This document shows, in pieces, positions 1-6,760 of a stretch of 64,000 bases of DNA (within the stretch, counting starts at the first letter, position 1; each line of letters begins with the position of its first letter). The stretch is taken from the NCBI GenBank assembly GCA_963811825.1, contig CAWESS010000023.1, positions 1 through 64,000 on the forward strand, in the 5' to 3' direction. The notes under the pieces were generated by a model. That model was not told where the DNA came from, ran no database searches, and saw nothing but the letters and a program-made list of their open reading frames with translations. The DNA is from Fodinibacter sp963811825 (GTDB taxonomy: Bacteria; Actinomycetota; Actinomycetes; Actinomycetales; Dermatophilaceae). The position numbers and the translations under genes are program-made.

Positions 1-417
1 GCGGTCGACGTGGTGCATCTGGTACAGGTCGATGTGGTCGGTCTGGAGACGGCGCAGGCTTGCCTCGCAGGCCCGGCGCAGGTGGTACGCGGACAGCCTT
101 CGGTCGTTGGGCCCCAATCCCATCGGCTGGTAGACCTTGGTGGCCAGCACGATGTCATCGCGCCGGCCGGTGCGGCGCAGCCAGCGGCCGACGATCTCCT
201 CCGATAGGCCGTAGCCCTGTGCCATGTCGGGTGTCTGCGGTCCGCCGTAGACGTCGGCTGTGTCGACGAGGTTGATGCCTGCGTCGAGTGCGCCGTCGAG
301 AATGGCCAGGCTGGTCGGCTCGTCGCTCACGTAGCCGAATCCCATCGTGCCCAGCCCGATGGGGCTCACCAACAACCCGGAGCGGCCCAGGTGCCGGTAG
401 GTCATGTCGCTGCTCAT
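1..417 (-). CDS. Aldo/keto reductase, N-terminal 139 residues (cut by window start)
   Basis: NADPH-dependent oxidoreductase of the aldo/keto reductase superfamily (TIM barrel, cytosolic). The start ATG is at 417, with a second in-frame ATG four codons on, and the frame is open to base 1, so the C-terminal half lies outside the window. Visible catalytic residues match the family tetrad: Asp52 and Tyr57 in NLVDTADVYGG, Lys94 in VLATKVY and His135 in LYQMHHVD. The LacI gene upstream on the same strand ends 9 bases before this start, so the two are probably co-transcribed and the reductase is probably in the sugar regulon controlled by that repressor. The substrate cannot be told from the sequence. 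Confidence 0.9.
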   Translation of the reverse strand, partial: MSSDMTYRHLGRSGLLVSPIGLGTMGFGYVSDEPTSLAILDGALDAGINLVDTADVYGGPQTPDMAQGYGLSEEIVGRWLRRTGRRDDIVLATKVYQPMGLGPNDRRLSAYHLRRACEASLRRLQTDHIDLYQMHHVDR

Positions 418-426
418 GGAGCGAGA

Positions 427-1449
427 CTAGGCGCGGGGTCGACCCGTGGGCACCGGGGCGGTCGACTCGCGGATCACCAGTTCGGTGCGCAGGATGGTGT
501 GCGGGTCGGGGTCCTTGCCGTCGATCAGGGCTAGGAGCGCGGCGACGGCGGTGCGGCCCTTCTCGCCGACCTGTTGGCGGACCGTGGTGAGCCCAGGTCG
601 GATCGTCGAGGCGAAGTCGGCGTCGTCATAGCCAACGACAGACACATCTGCCGGGACGGTCAGGCCGAGGTCCTCGGCGGCACGTATCGCCTGTGCTGCG
701 AAGACGTCCGAGAAGCACAGCAACGCCGTCGGACGGTCAGGCCGGTCGAGCAGCTCCAGGGCCGCGTGGTATGCGGCGGTGACGGGGCGGGGGTTCGCGT
801 GCGCCACGACCGCTTCCACGCCAGCCGCGCGCAGCGCCTCGCGCCAGCCGACCGAGCGCTGGTCCGCGGGCCTGATCCGCCCGGACAGGTCCTCACCGAC
901 CGTGAGGATCCCGATGCGGCGGTGGCCAAGGTCGACCAGGTGTTGGGCCGCGGCTCGAGCCCCGCCGGCATCGTCGACGTTGACTGCGGGGATCCCGGCC
1001 GTGGGGGTCTGGTCGACGGTGACCACCGGGGTCCCGCGTTGCCGCAGCCATTCCAGGTCGACCCGCGGGTCGCACACGAAGACGATTGCGCCGTCCATCG
1101 GCAGATCTCGACCCAGGGGCGGTTTGTCACCTGCCGTGGCCACCAGCGTCAGGGCAAGCGACTTCTCGGCGAGGGCGTCTCCGACGGCTACGAGGAACTC
1201 GGTGGACACCGGGTCCCGGAATGCCTCGCCGAGGGAGTCGGTCAGGAGTAGCCCGACGGTTCCTGACCGTCCCCGGGCCAGCGCTCGCGCGCTGGGGTCG
1301 GGACCGCTGTAGCCGAGCTCGGACGCGGTCTGCATGATCGTCGTGCGTAGCGACGCGGACAGCTTGTCGGGGCGGTTGAACGCGTTGGACACCGTCATCC
1401 GGCTCACGCCGACCACGTCGGCGATGTCCTGGAGGGTGACCTTCGCCAC
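427..1449 (-). CDS. LacI-family transcriptional repressor
   Basis: Sugar-responsive repressor of 340 residues. Residues 4-25 form the LacI helix-turn-helix (VTLQDIADVVGVSRMTVSNAF), with the hinge region just after it. The rest is a periplasmic-binding-protein-like ligand domain ending near VIREST. The open frame extends 20 codons further, but the GTG at 1449 is preferred because GAGGAGG lies four bases upstream and the HTH then starts at residue 4, as is usual. It is transcribed with the downstream aldo/keto reductase. A promoter flanked by two CCGG-centred palindromes lies at 1727-1765 and is a good candidate for autoregulation. Confidence 0.93.
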   Translation of the reverse strand: MAKVTLQDIADVVGVSRMTVSNAFNRPDKLSASLRTTIMQTASELGYSGPDPSARALARGRSGTVGLLLTDSLGEAFRDPVSTEFLVAVGDALAEKSLALTLVATAGDKPPLGRDLPMDGAIVFVCDPRVDLEWLRQRGTPVVTVDQTPTAGIPAVNVDDAGGARAAAQHLVDLGHRRIGILTVGEDLSGRIRPADQRSVGWREALRAAGVEAVVAHANPRPVTAAYHAALELLDRPDRPTALLCFSDVFAAQAIRAAEDLGLTVPADVSVVGYDDADFASTIRPGLTTVRQQVGEKGRTAVAALLALIDGKDPDPHTILRTELVIRESTAPVPTGRPRA

Positions 1450-1505
1450 GGTGCCTCCTCGCTCGACCGTCACCGTCGGGCGAACGCCTGACGGTGTGGG
1501 GTCGA

Positions 1506-1712
1506 TCATGCCGTGCGGCAGGTGGCCGCCTCCACGCGGCGGGTGGCTTGCGGCTCGACGCGGCGAGCGACACGGTGCAGCGCAGCTCCGAGCTGTCCCC
1601 GCAGGACCGTGGCGCGCCCGAGAACGTGCGGGACGACCGGCGCTGCTGGCAGCGCGCTGGCTGCAGCGCCGCGGGCCAGGTCGCGGAAGATGGAGTCGAG
1701 TACGGGATTCAT
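1506..1712 (-). CDS. Small ORF of 68 residues leading the lacI operon, unknown
   Basis: Small reading frame between the lacI promoter and lacI. It starts at ATG 1712 and has one of the strongest ribosome binding sites in the window (AGGAGG four bases before the ATG). No family is recognised. The product is rich in Ala, Arg and Val, with an N-terminal MNPVLDSIF and no clear membrane segment. It ends 56 bases before the lacI start. It could be a leader peptide, a real small protein, or the stump of a longer gene whose 3' part was lost. The binding site and promoter placement are the only real support. Confidence 0.4.
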   Translation of the reverse strand: MNPVLDSIFRDLARGAAASALPAAPVVPHVLGRATVLRGQLGAALHRVARRVEPQATRRVEAATCRTA

Positions 1713-1726
1713 GGTTCCTCCTGTTG

Positions 1727-1767
1727 GTGTACCGGTATACTACCTGACATCGGTTTACCGGTCAAAT
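1727..1767 (-). promoter_or_regulatory. lacI operon promoter with two LacI-type operators
   Basis: On the minus strand TTGACC (1765-1760) and TAGTAT (1742-1737) are separated by exactly 17 bases, a near-consensus housekeeping promoter. Two CCGG-centred near-palindromes flank it. TGTACCGGTATA (centred at 1733/1734) lies just downstream of the -10, and TTTACCGGTCAAA (centred at 1759/1760) overlaps the -35; the centres are 26 bases apart. A central CG inside a palindrome is typical of LacI-family operators, so autoregulation by the adjacent repressor is inferred. Confidence 0.72.
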
Positions 1768-1938
1768 CTGGTGGGATCGATGCAAGAGCACCTTGCGAGA
1801 CCCGTCGCTGTGAGACCGCCCGTCGCGAGAATCGCCGTCAGGTCCAGCGCCGATTGAAGGCCTCGACCAGGGAAGCGACGGTTGGACGTCGGGCAGGCAC
1901 GTCCCGGTCGTAGATGCGGCCGCGGTCGAAACGGTCGG

Positions 1939-2138
1939 TTAGCTCCGCGAGGAGGTCGGGCGGAGTGGATACGGGAGAGATCCCCCGCGCAGAGGCTTCC
2001 CGCCTCTCGAGGGGTTCACGATCAAGGCGCCGGTCAGGAACTCGATGACCGCAGCAGCGACGCTCTCGGGGGTGCCGACCGAAAAGCGCCCGAGTGGCGG
2101 GCAGCGCGCGATGTCGACCTCGTAGCTACTTCGCTCAT
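1939..2138 (-). pseudogene. Decayed RelE/ParE-type toxin
   Basis: Remnant of the toxin partner of the upstream Phd antitoxin. The original ATG (2138-2136) overlaps the antitoxin stop as ATGA, the usual toxin-antitoxin arrangement, but the frame from it is lost after two codons. RelE-like stretches are then scattered over frames: SYEVDIAR, PESVAAAVIEFLTGALIVNP and GKPLRG in one frame, and GDLSRIHSAR in the next. The C-terminal third that carries most catalytic residues is not recognisable. A third frame remains open to a TGA at 1838 (ending VASLVEAFNRRWT) and may derive from another gene. At least two frameshifts are needed to rebuild the toxin, so it is almost certainly inactive. Confidence 0.7.
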
Positions 2139-2401
2139 GGCCGAAGGGCGCGGACGGCAGCGACGCCACGGAGGACGTCACCGGTTGCGTACGCGGCGTC
2201 AGCTTCTCGGATGTCGGCCAGGGCTTGCGGGTCGCTGAGAACCGACAGCATCCCTTCGAGCTCGGCGAGGTCTTCGGGGCTGAGCATGACGGCCACCGAG
2301 CGCCCGTTGCGGGTGACAGTCACCCGCTCGTGCTCGTGCTCGACGCGGTCGATGACGTCGCTGAAGTGGTTGCGCACGTCACGGAGCGGTTCAACAGACA
2401 T
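2135..2401 (-). CDS. Phd/YefM-family antitoxin
   Basis: Antitoxin of 88 residues. The N-terminal half (PLRDVRNHFSDVIDRVE, VTVTRNGRSVAVMLSP) is the Phd/YefM DNA-binding fold, which in this family dimerises on its own operator. The acidic and Ala-rich C-terminal tail is where the toxin would be bound. The stop overlaps the start of the downstream toxin gene, which is badly degraded, so this is probably an orphan antitoxin. A perfect 10-base palindrome four bases upstream of the ATG is a candidate autoregulatory site. Confidence 0.88.
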   Translation of the reverse strand: MSVEPLRDVRNHFSDVIDRVEHEHERVTVTRNGRSVAVMLSPEDLAELEGMLSVLSDPQALADIREADAAYATGDVLRGVAAVRALRP

Positions 2402-2404
2402 CTA

Positions 2405-2414
2405 CACAATTGTG
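2405..2414 (-). promoter_or_regulatory. Palindrome CACAATTGTG before the antitoxin gene
   Basis: Perfect AT-rich 10-base palindrome just upstream of the Phd start, in a region otherwise near 70% G+C. Phd/YefM proteins repress their operons by binding short palindromes around the promoter, so this is the likely operator. The role is inferred from position only. Confidence 0.45.
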
Positions 2415-2469
2415 GCGCCCGACCCGGCGAGGCGATCACCCTTGGAGTGGAGTCCGCACGCGAGCGGCG

Positions 2470-3258
2470 TCAGACGTCGCGGTGGCGCACCACCGTGCAG
2501 GTCAGCAGGAGTGCCGCGGCGGTCCAGACGACGACCGCGACGAGGGCTGTGGTGAACGTGAGGTCCCCCTCGGGGTGTCCTGGCAGGTCGAGCGCGGTGG
2601 AGGCGGGTCCGGGGATCGTGCGCGCGAACCACCCGACCGCCTCGATCGGGATGGCCTGCAGGAGCGCGGGCAGGACGTAGAGGAAGCCGAGGGTGGCTGT
2701 GACGCCACCGATGCTGGATCGGGTCAGGAACCCGAAGCACATCGCGATCACACCGGCGCTGGCCGCGTACAGGGCCGTGCCGACCATCACCCGCGGGACG
2801 TCCGGGTCGGCGAGGCTCGCGGGCTGTTCACCGCCGAGCAGTGCGGCGGCCACCAGGTAGGACACCACCGAAGCCAATAGCGTGGCGACGAAGACCGTCA
2901 CGGCGACGAGCGTGGCCTTCGTCAGGACGACGGACGCACGCCGCGGCGCGACGGTGAACGTCGTCTGCACCGCGCCGCGCTCGAACTCCGAGGTCGCCAC
3001 AAGGGTGCCCAGCAGCACGACCAGCAGCAATGGGATCCAGCTCATCCCCGTCACAGCCGACATGGCCTCTTCGGCGACCTCGTCATGGGTGCCTCCGGCC
3101 GCGTCGGCGGTCAGCGCGCTCAGCGCGGCGGTCGCCACCGGGAGCGCGAGCACCAGCGCGAGAAGCCACTGGATGGAGCGCAGGCCTCGGGCCTTGATGA
3201 CCTCGCTGCGCAGCAGCCCCGAGAAGTCGAGCCGCGCCGTGGTGGTCGTTGTCGTCAT
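2470..3258 (-). CDS. ABC-2 type exporter permease
   Basis: Membrane subunit of 262 residues for an ABC-2 exporter. After a Thr-rich N-terminus and a short amphipathic stretch (LLRSEVIKARGLRS) come about six hydrophobic segments, including LLALVLALPVATAALSAL near residues 33-50, a pair near residues 90-155 and a C-terminal one at ALVAVVVWTAAALLLTCTV. Its ATG overlaps the stop of the ATPase gene upstream by four bases, so the two are translationally coupled and form one transporter. The substrate is unknown; small two-gene ABC-2 systems like this often export lipids, peptides or drugs. Confidence 0.9.
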   Translation of the reverse strand: MTTTTTTARLDFSGLLRSEVIKARGLRSIQWLLALVLALPVATAALSALTADAAGGTHDEVAEEAMSAVTGMSWIPLLLVVLLGTLVATSEFERGAVQTTFTVAPRRASVVLTKATLVAVTVFVATLLASVVSYLVAAALLGGEQPASLADPDVPRVMVGTALYAASAGVIAMCFGFLTRSSIGGVTATLGFLYVLPALLQAIPIEAVGWFARTIPGPASTALDLPGHPEGDLTFTTALVAVVVWTAAALLLTCTVVRHRDV

Positions 3259-4175
3259 CGCGCGGTTCCCCCTGTCGTGTACTCGACGGCGTCTTTGGTG
3301 AGCTCGAAGAAGGCGTCCTCGAGGGAGGCGCTCTGCGGGCTGAGCTCTGCCAGGACCGAGCCGGTGCTCGCCGCGGCGTGACCGATCTGCTCGCTGGTCA
3401 GGCCAGTGACGACGAATGCGTCCCCCTGCTCGGCGACGGTCCCGCCGGCGGCGCGGACCGCCGCGGTCAGAGCCTCGGCGGGGCTTCCGGTCGCCAGCCG
3501 GACTCGCACGCTGGTGCCGGTCGCGGCGGCCACCACGTCCTCGATGGCGCCCGACGCGACCAAGCGACCCCGCCCCAGCACGACGACGTCGTCGGCGGTC
3601 TGGGCCATCTCGCTCATGAGGTGGCTGGACAGCAGCACGGTGGTGCCGCCCGCAGCGAGACTGCGCACCAGCTCACGCACCCAGTGCACGCCGTCGGGGT
3701 CGAGCCCGTTGACCGGCTCGTCCAGCACGAGGGTGCCCGGCGACCCAAGGAGCGCGGCCGCGATCCCGAGCCGCTGCACCATGCCCAGGGAGTACGTTCC
3801 GACGCGGCGCACCGACGGCGCGGTCATCCCAGTGAGTTCGAGTACCTCGTCGACCCGTTGCGCCGGCAGGTGGTGCGTCGCGGCGAGCGCCTCGAGGTAG
3901 TTGCGCGCCGTGCGGCCGGGGTGGACGGCGTGCGCGTCGAGCATCGCGCCGACCATGGCCAGAGGTGCGGACGCATCGACGAACGAGCTTCCGTCGATGC
4001 GTACCGTCCCGCTCGTCGGCCGGTGCAGTCCGAGGATCATGCGCATGGTTGTCGACTTGCCGGCGCCGTTGGGGCCCAACAGGCCGGTGACGCGACCCGT
4101 GCGGGCGGTGAAGGAGAGGTCGTCGACGGCGAGCTTGTCGTCGTACCTCTTGGTGAGCGCTTCGACCTCGATCAT
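3255..4175 (-). CDS. ABC transporter ATP-binding protein
   Basis: Cytosolic ATPase of 306 residues that powers the adjacent permease. Walker A is GPNGAGKST at residues 34-42, the signature motif is YSLGMVQRLG, Walker B is TLVLDEPVNGLDPDG and the switch histidine is in LLSSHLMSEM. The C-terminal 80 residues resemble the dimer extension of the CcmA/DrrA type. The ATG at 4175 is preceded by AGGGGAAAC, an acceptable ribosome binding site. The promoter region upstream carries a perfect 7+7 inverted repeat at 4265-4282, so an unlinked repressor may control the operon. Confidence 0.93.
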   Translation of the reverse strand: MIEVEALTKRYDDKLAVDDLSFTARTGRVTGLLGPNGAGKSTTMRMILGLHRPTSGTVRIDGSSFVDASAPLAMVGAMLDAHAVHPGRTARNYLEALAATHHLPAQRVDEVLELTGMTAPSVRRVGTYSLGMVQRLGIAAALLGSPGTLVLDEPVNGLDPDGVHWVRELVRSLAAGGTTVLLSSHLMSEMAQTADDVVVLGRGRLVASGAIEDVVAAATGTSVRVRLATGSPAEALTAAVRAAGGTVAEQGDAFVVTGLTSEQIGHAAASTGSVLAELSPQSASLEDAFFELTKDAVEYTTGGTAR

Positions 4176-4264
4176 GTTTCCCCTGTTTGGCTCGACCCCG
4201 CGCCGTCCGTCGTTTCAGGGCGAGATATGCGACGTGAACGCAGCCTAGGCAATACGAGTGACAG

Positions 4265-4282
4265 TGTCGCTCGGAAGCGACA
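4265..4282. promoter_or_regulatory. Inverted repeat in the ABC exporter promoter region
   Basis: TGTCGCT and AGCGACA form a perfect 7-base inverted repeat around CGGA, about 90 bases upstream of the ABC ATPase start. No T-run follows, and it sits in the presumed promoter region rather than after a gene on this strand, so an operator is more likely than a terminator, although it also lies beyond the 3' end of nothing else. No regulator gene is adjacent. Confidence 0.45.
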
Positions 4283-4349
4283 GGCAAGGTATGCAGGAAA
4301 TGCCGGCGGGCGCCCAGCCATCCTGCAGGTCTGCGGCCCTCGAACTGGC

Positions 4350-5159
4350 TCAGTCGGTTCGTTGTGATGGTGCCCGTGCGGGGGTGTTCCTGTCGCGGAC
4401 GAGCAGGACGACGAAGCTGATGGCGGCGAGCGGGTAGATCAGGGCGATGCAGAACGAGCCCGCTTGGGCGAGGCCGCCGTCTTCGTTGGGTGCGACGCCG
4501 ACGAGGAAGGAAGCGAAGTCCCAGGCGCCGTGCAGGACCATGGCGGCGACCAGGGTGCCGGTCCCCCGTCGAGCGAGATAGAACCCGAGGCCGGTCAGGG
4601 TGGCGAACCCCACCTGCAGCACGGCGCCGGGTTCACCGAGCGCGAGGTTGGTGAGGTGGAACAGCCCGAACCACAAGGTGGTCACGCCGGCAGCAGCGGC
4701 TTCGGTGCGAAGTCGACCGCGAAGGGCGGTCAGGATGATCCCGCGGAACAGGGTCTCCTCGGTGAAACCGACCAGCACGCTGGCGAGCAGGACAGCGCCG
4801 ACGTGCCCGGGGGTGAGCTTCCCCCACGACAGACCTGCCAGCTGCAGGACGATGGTCAGCACTGCGAAGGTGGGCAGCGCCCACAGGAACCCCATCCGCA
4901 GGCGCGCGCCCTCGTCGTGCATGACGCGCCAGCGGGTCTTCCAGAGCACGGCGACCAGCAGCGCAGCACCGACCGCCAGGGGGAGCACGGCGCTGCGCAG
5001 GGTAGTCGTTGTGGTGTCGAAGAAGTGCTCGTAGGAGACCCCCGACAGCTTCATCAGGCTCAGGACGACGAGGCAGTACGCAACGAACACCACCGCGGCT
5101 GCACCAACGGACGGCGTGGTCGCGGGGGCGTGGGCGCTGGGGGCGGCAGGTGCGGTCAC
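4350..5159 (-). CDS. CPBP-family intramembrane metalloprotease (first of two)
   Basis: Membrane protein of 269 residues of the CPBP (Abi/CAAX protease) family. The catalytic motifs are present: EETLFRG (the EExxxR motif), FHLTN and HGAWDF, lying within a bundle of about eight hydrophobic segments. The start is GTG at 5159 with AAGGA six bases upstream. Members cleave or process membrane substrates, and in some bacteria they mature or protect against bacteriocins. It lies 79 bases downstream of a second CPBP gene on the same strand; similar length and motif order suggest an old tandem duplication. Confidence 0.88.
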   Translation of the reverse strand: MTAPAAPSAHAPATTPSVGAAAVVFVAYCLVVLSLMKLSGVSYEHFFDTTTTTLRSAVLPLAVGAALLVAVLWKTRWRVMHDEGARLRMGFLWALPTFAVLTIVLQLAGLSWGKLTPGHVGAVLLASVLVGFTEETLFRGIILTALRGRLRTEAAAAGVTTLWFGLFHLTNLALGEPGAVLQVGFATLTGLGFYLARRGTGTLVAAMVLHGAWDFASFLVGVAPNEDGGLAQAGSFCIALIYPLAAISFVVLLVRDRNTPARAPSQRTD

Positions 5160-5238
5160 ACTTGGTCCTTACGGCGGTAGGTCCCTGGCCATGGAGCGCG
5201 CCAGCCGCAGGCTTCGCGAACTGCGGCAGGCAGTGGCG

Positions 5239-6039
5239 TCAGGGGGTGGGTCCCGGCGTGGGGGAGGTGTGGGGTTCGATGTGGCGTCGCCTCACGATGA
5301 GCAGGATGCCGACGACAAGGTAGGCGAGGATCGCCGCTGCTGAGCCGATGTAGCCACCTTGGTCGATGGCGATCGCCGTCCCTGTGATGATCGAGAAGTC
5401 GAAGAGTCCGTGGATGACGGAGTTGAGGACGTTCCCACCACTCACCCGCCTGATCAGGTAGAAGAAGTAGCCGGCAAAGCTGACGGCGATGGCTTGCGGA
5501 AGCGCCTTGCCCACCTCTCCGGTCAGGGCGTTGCTGATGTGAACGGCGCCGAAGATCACGCTGGACCACAAGGCCACCCTGCCCTCGGTCAGGCCGTGTT
5601 CTCGAAGGGTGGTGACGCCGATACCGCGGAACATGCCCTCCTCTCCCCATCCGACGAACTGTGTTGCGACCAACAGCGCCAGGATGAAGCCGAGGCTCTT
5701 GTCGAACAGGTCGGCGTAGTCGATGGCCGCGGCGATGCAGACCGCGAAGATGATCGGCACCGCCCACACCCACCGCTGCACGGGGTGTCGATCGCGAAGG
5801 ACCGGGTCCCCCCACCGAAGCGCGGCGACGACGCCGTAGGTGAACAGCAGGGCTGCGCCCAACGGCAGCCACATCTGAACAATGACGTCCCTTGTGGTGT
5901 ACAGGCCGCCGTTGGTGTCCCAGAGCTCGCCGGCGAGGTAGCCGAGACCTTTGATGATCGCCAGGTAGGCGACGACGATGACGGCGAACCAGCCGTACGA
6001 CAGCGAGCGGGCAGCCGGCTCGGGGGCACGCGAATCCAT
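5239..6039 (-). CDS. CPBP-family intramembrane metalloprotease (second of two)
   Basis: Membrane protein of about 266 residues. Motifs are GEEGMFRG, FGAVHISN and HGLFDF, matching the two glutamates, arginine and two histidines of the CPBP active site. Hydrophobic segments fill most of the chain and a basic tail follows (LIVRRRHIEPH). A TTG at 6045 is in frame, but the ATG at 6039 is preferred: TAGGGT lies six bases before it, consistent with a leaderless transcript. It precedes the other CPBP gene and could be co-transcribed with it. No nearby peptide gene suggests a substrate. Confidence 0.86.
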   Translation of the reverse strand: MDSRAPEPAARSLSYGWFAVIVVAYLAIIKGLGYLAGELWDTNGGLYTTRDVIVQMWLPLGAALLFTYGVVAALRWGDPVLRDRHPVQRWVWAVPIIFAVCIAAAIDYADLFDKSLGFILALLVATQFVGWGEEGMFRGIGVTTLREHGLTEGRVALWSSVIFGAVHISNALTGEVGKALPQAIAVSFAGYFFYLIRRVSGGNVLNSVIHGLFDFSIITGTAIAIDQGGYIGSAAAILAYLVVGILLIVRRRHIEPHTSPTPGPTP

Positions 6040-6760
6040 TTCCAAACCCTAGGTCCATCCCGCCATCAGCGCCGGACCCAGTGCGTAGGACGTCGCTCAG
6101 CCGCCGGCGACACGCGGTCCGCGCGACCGACGAACGGGCACCGCGCGGCTGTGGACCACCCAGCGCCAGTTCGTGGCAGAGCGTGAACCTGGTTCCTCCC
6201 CGTGCTGCCACACGGCACCGGCAAACGCAGATCCGCCCCAGACCTTCCAGTAAGGGATGCGTATCAGGCGGCCCGTCCTTCCAGGGTGGCTACCAGGGCA
6301 CCGTCACCAGCTGCGGCTACACCTCGAACTGCCGAGCCCCTGGCCCTCGTGGGCCAGGGGCGGCTCGGCGTCCGTGCCCTCTCCGGATCCCTCTCGACGC
6401 GGCCAGATTCCTGCCGCATCGTCGTAAATGGGATTCCTCGGCCGCGTGCGTTCGCACCATCTGGTGTGAATTGGCTATATGTTCCACCCCTGTGAAGGCT
6501 CTCAAGGCCAGATCGGCGCGAAGGGACGAGGACGCCCATTCATGGCGTCGTGCGGCTCTTGCGTGGAAGAAGTGCACGGGCTCGCTCAGTCGCCGCGCTC
6601 CGTCGTCGACGTCACGACCTGGCCCACATCGTGTCGATCGCCGGCCCGCCGACGCGACACCACGGACCTCATGGCAGCAGGCCACGCTGGCGCGCGATGC
6701 AGGTCACCCAGCAGTAGCGGTTCACGTCCCACTCGTGACATTGCAAGGAGGCAAAGTCAG
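6040..6760. other. Long intergenic region between divergent genes
   Basis: About 720 bases with no convincing gene. Short overlapping frames are present in several phases, but none shows a recognisable domain or a good ribosome binding site. The region contains a strong orphan hairpin (6331-6369), a lower-G+C stretch near 6420-6500 with TATA-like sequence (CTATATG), and at its end the AAGGAGG binding site of the esterase at 6761. It may hold a small RNA or the remains of a lost gene. Confidence 0.5.
6331..6369. terminator. Strong orphan hairpin
   Basis: CCCCTGGCCC (6337-6346) pairs perfectly with GGGCCAGGGG (6351-6360) around a 4-base loop, and GCCGAG (6331-6336) pairs with CTCGGC (6364-6369) after a 3-base bulge. 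No T-run follows on either strand. It does not follow any called gene, so it ends an unseen transcript or is a structured RNA element. Confidence 0.5.

Noticed and set aside
1939..2401. A functional type II toxin-antitoxin system
   Set aside because: The toxin needs at least two frame corrections and still lacks its C-terminal third.
6283..6330. Possible peptide core with spaced cysteines (TVTSCGYTSNC)
   Set aside because: No start with a binding site, no leader pattern and no modifying enzyme nearby; the frame continues into noise.
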